Shown here: piece by piece, positions 37,527 to 50,009 of the stretch | Layout of the letters: each line of letters opens with the position of its first letter | How positions within the stretch are numbered: the first letter of the stretch is position 1 | Source of the DNA: Cruorifilaria tuberocauda | Lineage: Eukaryota; Nematoda; Chromadorea; Rhabditida; Onchocercidae | Length of the DNA: 64,000 nucleotides | NCBI GenBank assembly: GCA_013365365.1 | Contig: JABVXU010000297.1 | Location: 1-64,000 of the forward strand | Direction: 5' to 3' | The notes under the pieces: generated by a model | Databases searched by the model: none | The model's input: only the letters and a program-made list of their open reading frames with translations | Told to the model about the DNA's origin: nothing | Program-made: the position numbers and the translations under genes

Positions 37527-40500
37527 ATGCATTTGGTTATAGAAAAGTATCGGAACGAACATAGCACCATACAACCACCTGAACCGATTTTGGTACCTTT
37601 CAAGCGATACAGTCGAGAATGCGTAGTTAGCGCAATAATGGAATTCATAAGTTATAATTTCACAATGGACAGTCCTCCGAAATATCGCGATTTTGAAGGG
37701 GATATGATCCTTTTAGAAACACGAGAAGCTTTTGAGGTACTTGAACAATTTATGCTCCTGATTATATTGTATAATGCTCATGAAAAATACTCTGTACGAG
37801 TCATAATGTATTAAGAATCCCTTCCATCAAACGATCGGTTTTTTTTAATTTTGTGGAATTGACCTAGAACACTTCGATCAACGATATTCACTCTAACTAG
37901 TGCAGTAACAGACAAGTAGTTATCAAGTGAGATTTTAGTGCCCTGAAACCCCAAAGTAATATGTTCTAAATATTGTGTTTAGTTAGTTGTCTTTAATGAG
38001 CTTCAGGTTGCCTTCGACGATGTGATGCAGACACCACAGAAATTATTTGTAGTTCATATTGATGGTGTCTACAAATTTGGATTACCGAAGAAGCAAGATA
38101 AAGTATCTATGATTGTTAGTTCTTTTGCGCTGCTTTGTTTTCTCATATCTTGATTGTATATTTGAAGTGAACTGTTCGGAGGTCGGGTTGTTTGATTGTG
38201 ATTATCTGAGAATATTAATTCATTTTAATTTCTCGTCTGATGATCTTTTTTTTATATGATATGCAGTAAATTTTGCAGGCACAGGCTAGCTCCTCACGTG
38301 ATGCTTACGCAATGAAAGATCTGGAAGTCTCTTTAATGGATCGGGTATCTTTGCTTAATAATTTTTTGCATTAACAATGATGTTTTAGCATATTTTACAA
38401 ATCTAATACATTGTAAGAATAGCAGTGGTTTGGGAAATTTTTTCAAAATTTTTTAAAGGAATGTTCAATAAATTGATTCTAGGCCAGACTGGTCCTTTTG
38501 GTTAATAAAATAATGTAGTAACTGATCTCCATTTTTCATTCTGTAGTTGCTTTAAGATGTACTGATAATCTTGGTACTTCATTAAAATTGTTATGGATGT
38601 CTGCGTCTTCCTGTTTAACTTTTTAATTTATGTTATAGATTGTTGAGGAAGTTAAACATGAAGTGAGTAAACAAATTTTCAAGCACCCAGTAATCCATAA
38701 ACTGGCAGAATTCCTGAGTGAACTTCAGCAGAAAGCATATGGAGCGAGCTGCAGTGAACAGAAATCCACTCAAAGTATAGTTATTATTTACGATTGAAGC
38801 GATTAGTTGAAGTTTTCGCTATGTCAGCCATGTTGAGTATAGCTCGTATGTTTTCTTTATGATATCTGACTTTATTTGACAGAGGTATACAACGAACAAA
38901 AGATACATTGCATTGCATATCCAATCTTCTTACGAATAAATCAGCTCCATTCGTTCCCATCTAATAAAAATATCCAATTTTTCAGTTTAAAAATTTTCAT
39001 TCCTATGAAAATTTAGCGTTTACAACGAACGTATTTGATGCTGCTGGTGGTTCATCGTTATCAACATTCCTCGAAAGTCAAACTTCGAACATAGTATCTG
39101 AAGATGATATTGCCATCTTTCAGTTAGTTGATGAAAGCCCAGTTTGGGATGTCAAGGCAATTTACGAAAGGAAGAGAATGCCCATAACAATGTGGGAAAA
39201 TCCAGTAAGTTTTTTGATGAGTTTATAAGTTTTATATGGAAGATCGCAGAAGTGGATTCAGGAGTTAATAGAAAAGATTTGTATTTTACCATAATCCCAG
39301 CAAGCTGTAATTGATTTGTAGCAGTATTTGTGCCTATTTATCGTTAAAGAAGTTAATGTTTCGTTCAAACTAGTAAATTTTATAAAAGGTGTTTCAGAGT
39401 TCATCTGATCTTGTGAAAACTGTACGTGATGGAGAAGGCATTTTCTCTAAACGATGGGTTCTTCGTCGTTTTGCTTGCAATAGATGGGAAAATGTTTCGG
39501 TAATTTGAATCATTATTTGAAATTTTTTGAATTTGAAAGTAATTTGAACTTAACGAGTAATTTGAAAGCATTGCAAAGTATTGGTTATAATTATACAGTT
39601 TCCTATCATGAAGATAGCGCAATACATACTTAGGATTAGTGTTTGTGAAATAAGTTTGATTATTTTTCATCACCAGGAAGATAACGCGAGCAATATTTCA
39701 ATAGAAAGCATACAATTTATTCGTCCAGTTTCCGTAGAAAATGTAAATGGGGATATCAGGAAATATTTTTGATATTTGTATTTGTATTTTATTAGTATTG
39801 GCATTAATATTTGTATTTTAATTAGTTGGCGCTTTTTTTCGAGAAGTATTGTGAAATCCATTTAAATCTCTCGATTTTTCCGTGGTTTTTTAACGATTTG
39901 TAATGAAAAACAAGGACTATCAAAGATTTCAAAAATATTTTCCAGTTTTATTCTAATTATCGGCCTTTTCTCAGAATCCAATTGCTAATTTCTTGAGATC
40001 TGTAATCATTTCCATTAATGCATGCTGAAATTATTACTTAAAATTAGGAAAAGGAAGTTATCAGCAAATACATGAGAATTTTAAGTTAGCATATGAATAT
40101 TATTTTTTCCTTTTTTTGATTTGAGCAGTTAGATAATAGTTCATGATTTATCACAGTTATCTAGTACAAATTTCCTATGTTAATTCAAACTTTAGATAAT
40201 TAGTGAAATGATGCCTGATATGCTAGAAATATATCGTTCAAAGATGATTGTCACGAATTTGCCGGAAAAAGGCCAAATTGTTGATTTCACTGTGTGGGTG
40301 AAATGCTCGGCTTCAACTGGACGTTTCTGTGCAACTTGGCAGCTTTATAAAATGAATGAGAAGGGTAGAGATTCGATTCCTGAAGGACCAAGGCTGATGT
40401 TTGAAGTCATTATGAACCCATTCACCAATAATGAAAATTTCACTATCGAAAGGCCGACCCTTTCTAACGTATGTTTTGTTTTACTACTGCTTTTTTCTAG

Positions 40501-41166
40501 TTGTATATGAGTTACATGACACCCACATACAAATCAACTCTCTTCTAGAATTAGAAATGTGAGATGGAGTAGGTAGCGATCCAAATTACTATTTTCATAT
40601 TTCCAAATTACTATCTTCGTACAGCAATTGATATTGCTAATCAAAATACTGTTAAAGATGATTAAATTTGAATCCATGCAGATTAGTTCGCCTAGTATTG
40701 TTACTCTAGTTGTTTTTAAATAATATCGTCTTATAAATGCAAAAGTATTTGAAATAATTTTAAATTATCGCAGGAACTGGATTCGTTTTCATATTATGCC
40801 GCAGTTACGGATGGAGAACAAAATGTCGATGTATGCTTTTTTCTTCTATTCGCTTTTATTCTGTTATCTTCGTTGGGTCTTTCTGAATAAATAATCGCAA
40901 TATGGGTTTTTGATTTAAAAATCTACTTCCTCAGTTTCAATACATATTTAGCTGAACAAATGTGCAAGTTATATAAATTTGGATGTACAAGTTTTAAGAT
41001 TCAAAGTTTTAAATTTCAGGTTATTCATGAACCAGGAGAGTTTACGCATTATGAATTTTAGGATACTCGAGAATTGGAAGAATTAACGAGCTCTGGATCT
41101 GTTTCAGCATCTGATTATGAAGTAATTGATGGCGGAGATACTGTGGATGAGTCTGAGGCTAAGTAA
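37527..41166 (+). CDS. NBR1-like selective autophagy receptor (PB1 + FW domain)
   Basis: Ten exons (37527-37736, 37983-38102, 38279-38344, 38639-38774, 39017-39204, 39398-39499, 39677-39742, 40196-40468, 40774-40830, 41062-41166) give 440 residues. Residues about 1-85 form a PB1 domain: an early basic patch (EKYRNE) and an acidic OPCA motif KYRDFEGDMILLETREAFE. A helical segment (IVEEVKHEVSKQIFK) follows, as in NBR1. The FW (NBR1-type Ig-like) domain begins GIFSKRWVLRRFACNRWEN and continues with ASTGRFCATWQLYKMNEKG and LMFEVIMNPF, matching human HWRMKNTGNVKW, TYTSHWRLSHKG and SIIVDPF. I see no ZZ zinc finger and no UBA domain, both present in human NBR1. The C-terminus SASDYEVIDGGD is a good LC3-interacting motif. 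NBR1 proteins bring ubiquitinated cargo or aggregates to autophagosomes. A second acceptor in the last intron gives a different tail. Confidence 0.82.
41020..41061 (+). CDS. Alternative last exon of the NBR1-like gene (short isoform)
   Basis: AAATTTCAG at 41019 is a strong nematode acceptor. Using it adds VIHEPGEFTHYEF and a TAG stop in the same phase, giving a 419-residue isoform without the C-terminal SASDYEVID motif. The TAG stop (41059-41061) is also the ATTTTAG acceptor of the longer isoform. Confidence 0.5.
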   Translation, partial: VIHEPGEFTHYEF

Positions 41167-41631
41167 TGGTCGAGCTTAACAGAATTTATCAACCAGGATT
41201 TCGTTTATTTGGTTCGATGTAGTTTTATGAAGTCTCGTCAATAATATATGAAAACGAGGATTGTATTTATGTAAAACTGCTAGATTTATATTTATGTCGT
41301 AATTTATTGTCTTCGGAAAATATACATTTCATCCTAATAACATATCATTATTAATGAGAAGAATCTTTGAATCAAATTTGAATAACGGAGTGTTAATTGT
41401 TCATGTTTGAAACGATTTTGATATAATGCGTTGTTTTTCAGTTTAAACCATATTTTAACTTAACTGTTTATATGGTTTGTGTTGTAAATTTTCTTTGATT
41501 TTATATACTTGTCTAACATTAGTTGCACTTAATTTCGGGACTTAACCTTTTCTAACTTAATGTCGTTCATTTGAAGGTCAATCATATTTTACATATGCAT
41601 TACCTTCCGTATACTAAATACATTGTAATAT

Positions 41632-41836
41632 AACTGACTTCATGCTTTTTACTGTAGATTTCTTCCATAATGTATATCTCTATATTCCACTGTAAGATAA
41701 TTGACCTCTTTGCTATCTCCTGTGTATTTCGCTATGTTACAACTGACCTCCATACTGTATGTATTGTATGTGCTGCTGTATATGATTGACCTGCTTGTTG
41801 TTACTGTACATTTTGCTGCGGTATGACTGACTCCAA
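41632..41836. repeat. About 42-bp tandem repeat 3' of the NBR1-like gene
   Basis: (A/G)A(C/T)TGAC(C/T)TC followed by a TACTGTATATTT-like stretch recurs at about 41632, 41699, 41741, 41784 and 41826, so the period settles at 42-43 bp. It lies between the convergent NBR1-like and bHLH-PAS genes. The shared TGACCT is the complement of AGGTCA. Confidence 0.7.
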
Positions 41837-42054
41837 AGACGTCTTTCCAATTGTTACTTTCAATTACTTTGTTATAATCTAGATTCTTAGTGACCAGAAC
41901 ATTGCAATTATTTTTTAAATTTACATAAGTCCAATGACTTAGGTTGATCAGTGATCTCAAATCGATCATTTTTCAATCACATTGATTGCATGTTTTTCTG
42001 TCAATGGTTGTACCGCAGTGAGTATTGGCTTCAGTTTAATTTTCTCTCAGCTTC

Positions 42055-45000
42055 TTATTTGTCTGGTAACACATGCGCATTGTAATCCAAATAAAGGGGG
42101 GCTGAAGCTGGTGCACCTTTATAGAAAAGGTTTGAGTATTCTCCAAGTGTACTTCCAGGAACATCTTCTTCAGCATCAAGCTGAATAATCGCCAGTGTCA
42201 TATCTCCCTCTCTTTTGCTGTAATTGACAGTCCAGAAAGCGATCTTGATTAGATGAATATGGCAATATCAACGTGTTAACTAAAGTAACATGGCAAACAT
42301 TACTTATCTTCCTAAGTGTCTGTAGACACTTTGTCAAGCAATGACGGTGTGACGTTGCTAAATCTCTATATATATGTGAACTGAAAGAATTTTCTTTTTA
42401 CAAATCTTATGCTTGGCAGGCCATTGAAATATTTAAATATAGATTTATTTTCTATGCTGAAAGAAGTATACTAAGATAATGAAATAATTACCTAAAAATT
42501 TCCGTTACAGCTACAATGCAATGTGTGACAGTTGCGCGCAACATTGGTACTATACAAAATTGACTTTGAGCCCAAACATATCCTCGTATACGATGTAACA
42601 ATCGGTAGTATCCTGTTGTTGATTGATTTTTGTGTAATACTGTAAAATTAGCATACTGTAGTGAAGATTTTTACAATAGTTACTGCCGGCAGGCATCCTT
42701 TTATCTAATTTCGATTATTCCCCAACTCAAATAAATTAGATAATTGCTACATATCATGAAAATCCTTACTTAAGAATGCGAAGTTACATTAATAATAGTT
42801 ATTAATGAGAATTAATTAGTTTATACTAATTTTTGCAAATAAGCGAATGGATTCTCAAAAACTGAAACAATATTTGTATTATTAAATATAATACAACATG
42901 AATTATCAATGAAATCTTATGCCATTCCAATTATATTATCTGGAACTGAAGTGTAGTGCGAATAACTTGAATTCAAGTTTGATGCATACGAATTTTATGA
43001 GCTTTCTCGATGGTATGTGCATCTTCCAGAAGTACCATTTGATATAACGATGTATCGAGAAGAGAAGAAGCACCAAAACCAGTTAGTGCTGTTACTCTTG
43101 AAAGATGGAAAGAGTGAAAATAAATTTGGGAATAAATGAATGTAAGGGTTGATTTAGAAATTTCAATTATAAATAAATACGAAATCTGAAAAGGATTCAG
43201 TTTACAACAAATGTTAATTTAATGAATCAATGTGTCAACAACCTTGAATCAACAAAAATAATATTTAAATCAAGACGAGCTCGAAACATGAATGTTGAGG
43301 AGGAAAGTTTCAATTCGGTAATACCGCTTCGTGTAAGCATATATCCGACAGCTAATAAACCCATATTTGTGATCCGCTCACCATCATGACAAATTTTCGA
43401 ATAACCCCAACAACTAATTGTCTACAAAAGGTATCAACTAATTATTGTAACGTTTATGAAAAGTAATTGAATAATTTTTGATTTAAATTGGGAAAGCGAT
43501 AAAATATAAATGAATAGCTTATTTAGTTTTCAAATGAGTCGATTAAGTTCATAAATTGAATTATTCTATAATATGTTGCATTTCCAGTGTTTATTACGTA
43601 TTTGCGGGAGAATAGAAAGTGATGATAAATTAAGGCAATTCGAAAGTTATTTTAAAACCTATTTCACACGAAACTGCAAGCAATTTTGCAGTTTTCATTA
43701 AATGAACTTTTTTTACTTTACTAAAGTCTTTATCGATATCTCGATATCTTGTCCTCCTACCATTCCTTTGATTCCTACAGCCTGAAAGAGTACTTTTATA
43801 ATTTCACAGCGCTTGTTACTGTTTTCATCTACTGATGATATTATTTCGAAAGCAAGCGTGAGAAGAGCATTTCCGGCAAGTAGCTTAAATATATTAGCAA
43901 TTTAACCAACTAACCACATATGAAGATTAAGCAAATTGAGCATGGATTCTAATGAAACATTATGATTTCAATTTACTAATTAATGTGGTGGTGGAAGGAA
44001 TTAATTTTCCAATAACCTTATATCCATTGTAAATTATTCCAGCATTCCGTTTAGGTAAAACACATTTAAGTCGAATGAAAAACATTCGTTCAATTTCATC
44101 GTTATACGATTGTTTGTTATTGCTATTGCTATTCGTTGTAAATTGGGTAGTGCAGTTGAAATCAGTATTGGATAGGATATATCGTAATTCGGGTTCATCA
44201 TCACGATGAAGAAAATCGAATATGGATGAACCGATTAATTCTACCTTCAAAAAAAAAGAAATGAAAAAGAGTAATAAACTACAAAATTTTGGAAAAATAG
44301 AATTTTTAAATTATCGAAAAATAAAAATTTTTTTTATCAACTAGAAATGACTAAATTTCTAAAATCCTTTCTATTAATAATTTAATTTTGTGTTTTATTA
44401 ATAAATTATTATTTTCATAAATTTCAAATAAGAATTAAATTAATATGTATCTTGCATGATATGATTATAAAATTATTGAGAATATAATTCAACGACATTT
44501 TGTAAGCTAAAGCACATACATCATCAGTGTAATATAGCGAACCTAAAATTTTCATTATCTTCATTATTGTAAGCGCGGATATCTCAGTTAGCTAATAAAT
44601 CAATAATAATAGTATCCTGGATCATTATAAACATACCTTCAAATGAATATTCAAATCAGAATTACTTCCGATATCCGAATACTTTTTTTGTTTGTTATCT
44701 TTGTTCATTATAATTGGTAATGTGATGGAATTTTATAAGACTTAAAATTTTAATTAAATGTAACTTTCCTTTTGTCTCAGTGTTAATTACATCTGTATAA
44801 ATACCTGTGAAAGTCCTAAATGAACGGAAGCAGTCTCCGATACATACATCATTTTACCAGAAGCATCAAGAATAAGAACAAAGCCATCCAAAGTTTGAAG
44901 CAAAAATGAGCCTATTGCTATTGTTTCGATCTGTCCACTGGTACTTCGTGGCGGAAATACATTTCGCAGCGCCAAATATGCGGATGTTAAGCGTACGATA

Positions 45001-45308
45001 GATGCCTGATAAGTTGTAAAATTTCAAAAAAAGAGATTGAAATAGTTTTACAACTTTTCATAAAACTTATTTTCAAATATTTTGGTAAATGAAAATATTT
45101 CAGTAATTTGTTTTTACTAATTTTTTATTGAATGTTAAAAAGGATATCAATGGATATGTTCTGTTTCATATTATGATTACAGTCCAATTTCTATTATTTC
45201 AATTCTCACTTTATCAAGCTGAAACGTTATGGCAGCAGCAAGCGGTAAACATTGTGCTAATGATTCCAATTCTCTATTTTCCAAATCTCGTCGATTTCGG
45301 GCACTCAT
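42055..45308 (-). CDS. sim: Single-minded-type bHLH-PAS transcription factor
   Basis: A nuclear regulator that would pair with an ARNT partner. C. elegans hlh-34 is the likely counterpart. Seven exons (45210-45308, 44805-45005, 44017-44244, 43243-43421, 42990-43096, 42492-42639, 42055-42217) keep one frame for 374 residues. The bHLH reads [20 protein letters not shown], then [20 protein letters not shown] has HLGLSQ and [20 protein letters not shown], followed by [20 protein letters not shown] has [19 protein letters not shown] and [16 protein letters not shown]. These fit SIM better than trachealess/NPAS3. The ATG follows TTTTTAAG|A, probably a trans-splice site. It leaves a short basic region, so an upstream exon is possible. 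Human SIM proteins carry several hundred more C-terminal residues. Confidence 0.9.
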
Positions 45309-45309
45309 T

Positions 45310-47063
45310 CTTAAAAAGAATTTATTAAAAATTAGGGACGGTAGTTATAGAGTGGAAAATATTGGTAAGGTAATGGTTAGACAAAGGAATAAGGAATTCT
45401 TCAAATGATTCATAACAACTAACAACTATCAAAAAAATTAAAATGGAAATTCACAATTCAGTTTCTTCAGATTCTAAGTTACAAAATAATTTATTAAATA
45501 AACTTCAGTTAAATCTGAAATAATTTAACGTTTGAAAATGAAATTAGTAAATTAATTTTCAATTTGACGAAAATCAAAGGAAACTAAATTACTAATAGTT
45601 AAAAAACAAGATGACCAAAAAATAAAATTATCAAACAGAGTTTTTAAATGTGCTCAGCAAAATTTTGTAACTAATTAAACATATAAAACAGTAAATGATA
45701 AAATGTAACTATAAATTTCTGGATGACATCAAATAGTTTCGCTTATTTAATTATTTTACTTTAATCAATTAATTAATCTAGCAATCTTTGGATAGTTTTC
45801 TACAAATACAATGGTAGCACCAAAAAAATTGGAAAGAAAAGCTAGAAAAATGCAATCGATTTAAATAGATAGAGGAAATAAAATTGGAAAAAATAAAAAG
45901 GAAATTGAGTTTTAAATATATGGTCGTGAGAATGTTTACCAATATACAAAAACTTTTTAGTTTTTTTCCTTTTTTTGTTCATCTAAATGGAATAATAATT
46001 ATGGTTGCATTGCAAATTAATTCACATTTAGGAAAAAAGAGAAATTGAGATTTTTTTCCTCACAAAACATTAAAAAATATATATATATAACATTATCAGA
46101 TAATAATATTTAATATTTGTGAAATTTATTATTAATATCAAAATTTCACTTTTAATCATAATCTTAATTGAAAATGCTCTCTCGGGCAAGATGAATCAAG
46201 CGAGAGCAATTTTCAATTTGACAAATGTTTTTCGAGAAACAGAAAGTGAGAATAATGTTTTCTCGGGGTTATGTTTGATTTTCATAATTTTATTTCGGCT
46301 TGAAAATTGAAGCGACTCACAAATAGATAGAATCGAGGTAGCTGCAACTTTCTTTATTTTTATTGTCTACCATTTCCTTTATTTTTTCCGTGTTTACCTA
46401 TTTTCTTCATTTACTTTCTGTATTTACCACTTTCTTTATTTTTATTATCTAAAATTTGCTTGAAATATCTTCATTAATTAATTAAATTATTATGTGATCG
46501 TAATGCTGTTTTCATTTTGGTGCAGATTAATTTGGATAGAATTACTTAATAAAATACTAATAAATACTAATTAACATTTCGTTGTATTTGTTTTTGCTAC
46601 TTTGTGCATTATCGTATAAAACGCAACAATTTCTTTCCATTATAGGACTTTTTATTTTGAAAGAATAGCATATTTCACCATTTCACGATATTTCTCTTCT
46701 CGATAGAAATTATGAACTTGTGGAAATATAAAACATAAATTTTAAGATAAAATTATTTATAATGTAGCATACCAAAGGTATTTGTTAAAGTTTAAAAATT
46801 TCGTAATTTAGCTGAGTAATTATTGCACAGTTCTGCATTTTAGTCTTTGTTATTATATGCTACTTTTCAGACTTTACAGATTCAAAAAATCTTGTCAAAT
46901 TTTAAATTCAATCTAAGGATTAACAAAAAGTAATGCATAATGGACAAATCAAAGCAATCAAATCACATTATAAACTATTGAAAAAAATTATTTAAAATAG
47001 AGCCTTAATTTCTCGTTTAGTTATCGAAAACTACATTACAGTTCCAAAAAAATCCTAAAAATA
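45310..47063. other. Upstream region of the sim gene / 3' flank of PRRC1
   Basis: AT-rich with poly-A and poly-T tracts and a short AT dinucleotide run near 46076-46090. The plus-strand frames at 45128 and 46119 are unsupported shadows or low complexity. No RNA gene is recognised. Confidence 0.55.
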
Positions 47064-50009
47064 TTATTGGGGTCTGGAAGAATTCTTCAGCGACAAAATT
47101 CGCTTTAAATTTGCTGCAAGTGCAATGGAAGCTGTTTGATAGAGTTCAGCAGAAGAAAATGAAAGAAGAGTACTTTGCCAGTCGTCCGGGTTACCACCGT
47201 ACATTTCCGCATATGCATAACCAACTGTCATGGCAAATGCATCAGTTGCGTATCCTCTTGGTGTATTCTTCTGTAAAAAAGTAAAATTGGTCTTTTAAAC
47301 CTATGTGAAAGTAATTAAATAAGTAAGCAGCGAGGGATACTTCAATTTTCTACTATTCTTTCCATTCTTTTGGTTTGCTGATTCCCTTTTTGCAAAGGAA
47401 ACAAGATAAACTTATTGAAAAAAGAGTACAAAACATTCCCTTCTTGCTACAAGGTACTTTCACAACGTCTAAAATATGAAACGGAAGAAACTTATTATAA
47501 CCTATCATCACTAGTGAAAATTTCAAGATACACGAAATGTTGTATTATTTTAATACAGTGATACCAATATTAATTCAATAAAAAGACAGTAGCATAGACA
47601 AGAATTCAATTATTCTCAAAAATTCCAACCTGAAGTGTAGCAATTACGTCAGCATCAACCTGTGTTGCTTGTGTAAATACACTAATTTCAGTGTCTCCTT
47701 TCTGTAATAAAATACTGCATATAGTTTCGAATATTGTTTTGAAGAATTAGGCATTAAAGTAACGAGCAAATAAAATCCGAATAACTAATTTACGTAGCAA
47801 TGAAAATTTATAAAAAATCCATTCTTAACTACTGAAGAAAATATCCACAAATCAAAAAGCATGAAAATTCATATTTAAATAACATTTTTAACTAATAAGA
47901 ATTGAAAAAAGAAGTATAACCTGAGCTAATATTATAGCGGTATCAAACCAGTAATCAGCGACTTGATATAAAAATGGTTGTACGATGAATACAGCTGCTT
48001 CCGAGTTAACTATATTACTACTTCGTAAGTTGGACAAACATTCCTTCACTTTCTACAAAATGAAACTTATTATATACTAGCATTTCATGAAAAAACAGTT
48101 GAAATATACTTTGTATACAACTAAATCAGCAACTAAATCATAAATTAATGTCTATGCATATGGAAATTAAACAAGCAAATAAAAAGCAAGTAAGTAAAGC
48201 AAAAAAACTTAACATGAACATGAACATAAAAAAAATTTAACATTAACATAAAGTAACATAATAAAGTAATACAAGCAAGTATTTAAGGCGTATATTAAAC
48301 CACTATCATAAGTCAAACAATCTTTTCTAAATAATAATTAAGTTCCAGTTCTTTAAGAGCAAAACCTTGTCTTAATCAAGACAATGTTTTAATCATCTAA
48401 AGTTATCATGATAACTTGTATTTGTCTTAATTCTTGAAAAAATAAGTATGGAGAAGATTCAAATTTAGCATCGAACTGATGACTAACTTTCCAAGCTGAA
48501 TTGTATCCAACCATCTGAATGTTAGTAGCAGACTCTGCCTCTGTAGATATTTCGTTAAAAATTATTTCGCCAAATATCTGATGCAAGCCTTGTTTTACAG
48601 AATTGAGGACTTGATTATTAGCATAGCATAGTATAACAGCATCTAGTACATCGGTACCATTCAGGAAATCTCGCATTCCAGGATCCAATACCGTTAATAC
48701 CGAATCCATCCCTATCTGAAATTTCATCATTTTTATCCAATTTGGTTTCATATTTTGCAAAAAATATATCATAATGATGCTACTCCATTCAACAAAGTCA
48801 ATATAAAAGTAGTACCGATGATGTAGCAATGATAGGAATGATTCGTGTGAAACAAGTATAAACAATAATATATGTTACTTCTATGAAGAGAATAAATTGT
48901 TCAACATTGCATTTATACAACTAGGAATAACAGATCTTATGAAGATAATACATTAGTGAAATTGATCTGTCTCATCCCAGTATGATCTTAAATGTATTTC
49001 CTTTGCACTCAATCTTAATTTCTTCATTACGTTTTATTTTGTTTCAAACAATATTAACCTTAGCTTTGTTAGCCATTTTGGATAAGAATTCTGACTGCTG
49101 CACAGTTTGTTGAAACCAATGCAATACACCCACTCCTTTTGACTTATCACTTGTTTCTGATATCGTTTGTTCCGCTTCTTGCACATTTAATGGAATCATT
49201 TGTGCCAATGGTGCAACCATTGCTGGTGGTAATGCTGTTGAATATACTGTTTGCTGAACAGTTGTCGGTACATTTACATCAGTAGCAGGAATATTTGATG
49301 AAGTTACCGCTGTAGATTGTTCCACAATAGGAATCACAGAGGATGAAGTAAGGGAAACAGGTAGAGTTGATGGAATTACTGGTGTTGATGATGCCAACAA
49401 CTGCGTTGACGGCAATGTAAAGATAGAGGGCGGAGGAGGAAAGGTAGACGGAGGAATAGGTGAAAATGTGGCTGATGATATTTCGGAATTTGTCGTTGTA
49501 TCAGGAAGGCTTACTGCAAGTGAATCTAACGGTGGATGTAGTTGTGGTGGTAGTGGTGGAACAAATGTTGTTTCCTTTTGCTGTATATACAATGATGGTA
49601 ATTCCGTCGGTGGTGGTGGAAAATTACCTGAAATAATTAAAGCAACTTTTTTTACATTACACTTGAAAATATTCAGTTATCAACCCTTAAAAAGTACTTT
49701 TATTCAAATCTTATCGTGATCTGGAAATAATAGTCACTTTTTCTTTTTCAAGCCGAAAATCTAGGAATGCGGAGTGACATTTGAAAATTCTTATAATGCC
49801 TCCGAAATTCACTAACGACATGTAAACTACAAATGAACTTATATGAAGTCTCGGAAGTAAAATATATTTGCACGATTTTAAAGAACGAAATTTTTACGTG
49901 CACTCACCAATTTCAGTTCCTAAAACCCTAAATACTACACTATATATCTGGTTGTAATAAGAATATGATACAATCACCAACCTTCCAGTCCACCAGGAGT
50001 TGAACCCAT
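47064..50009 (-). CDS. prrc1: PRRC1 homologue (proline-rich coiled-coil 1)
   Basis: PRRC1 is known in mammals as a Golgi/ER-exit-site protein that affects COPII traffic and PKA signalling. Six exons (49982-50009, 49059-49627, 48488-48715, 47921-48052, 47630-47701, 47064-47270) join to 411 residues. The N-terminal exon MGSTPGGLE was chosen because it lies just after an acceptor (ACCTCAG|A), ends in the needed phase, and carries a donor GTTGGT. Residues 10-150 are rich in P, S, T and V ([20 protein letters not shown]). The segment [20 protein letters not shown] leads into [10 protein letters not shown], matching human MITTLDPGM. The block [12 protein letters not shown] matches human DKWFDIGCLIVDD. 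The conserved C-terminal domain resembles the NTPase-like fold of ITPase/Ham1-type proteins, but I see no basis for activity. It lies downstream of phospholipase D on the same strand. Confidence 0.88.

Noticed and set aside
49468..49719. Glycine/serine-rich plus-strand frame
   Set aside because: Complement of the proline-rich PRRC1 exon; the opposite strand has the conserved continuation.
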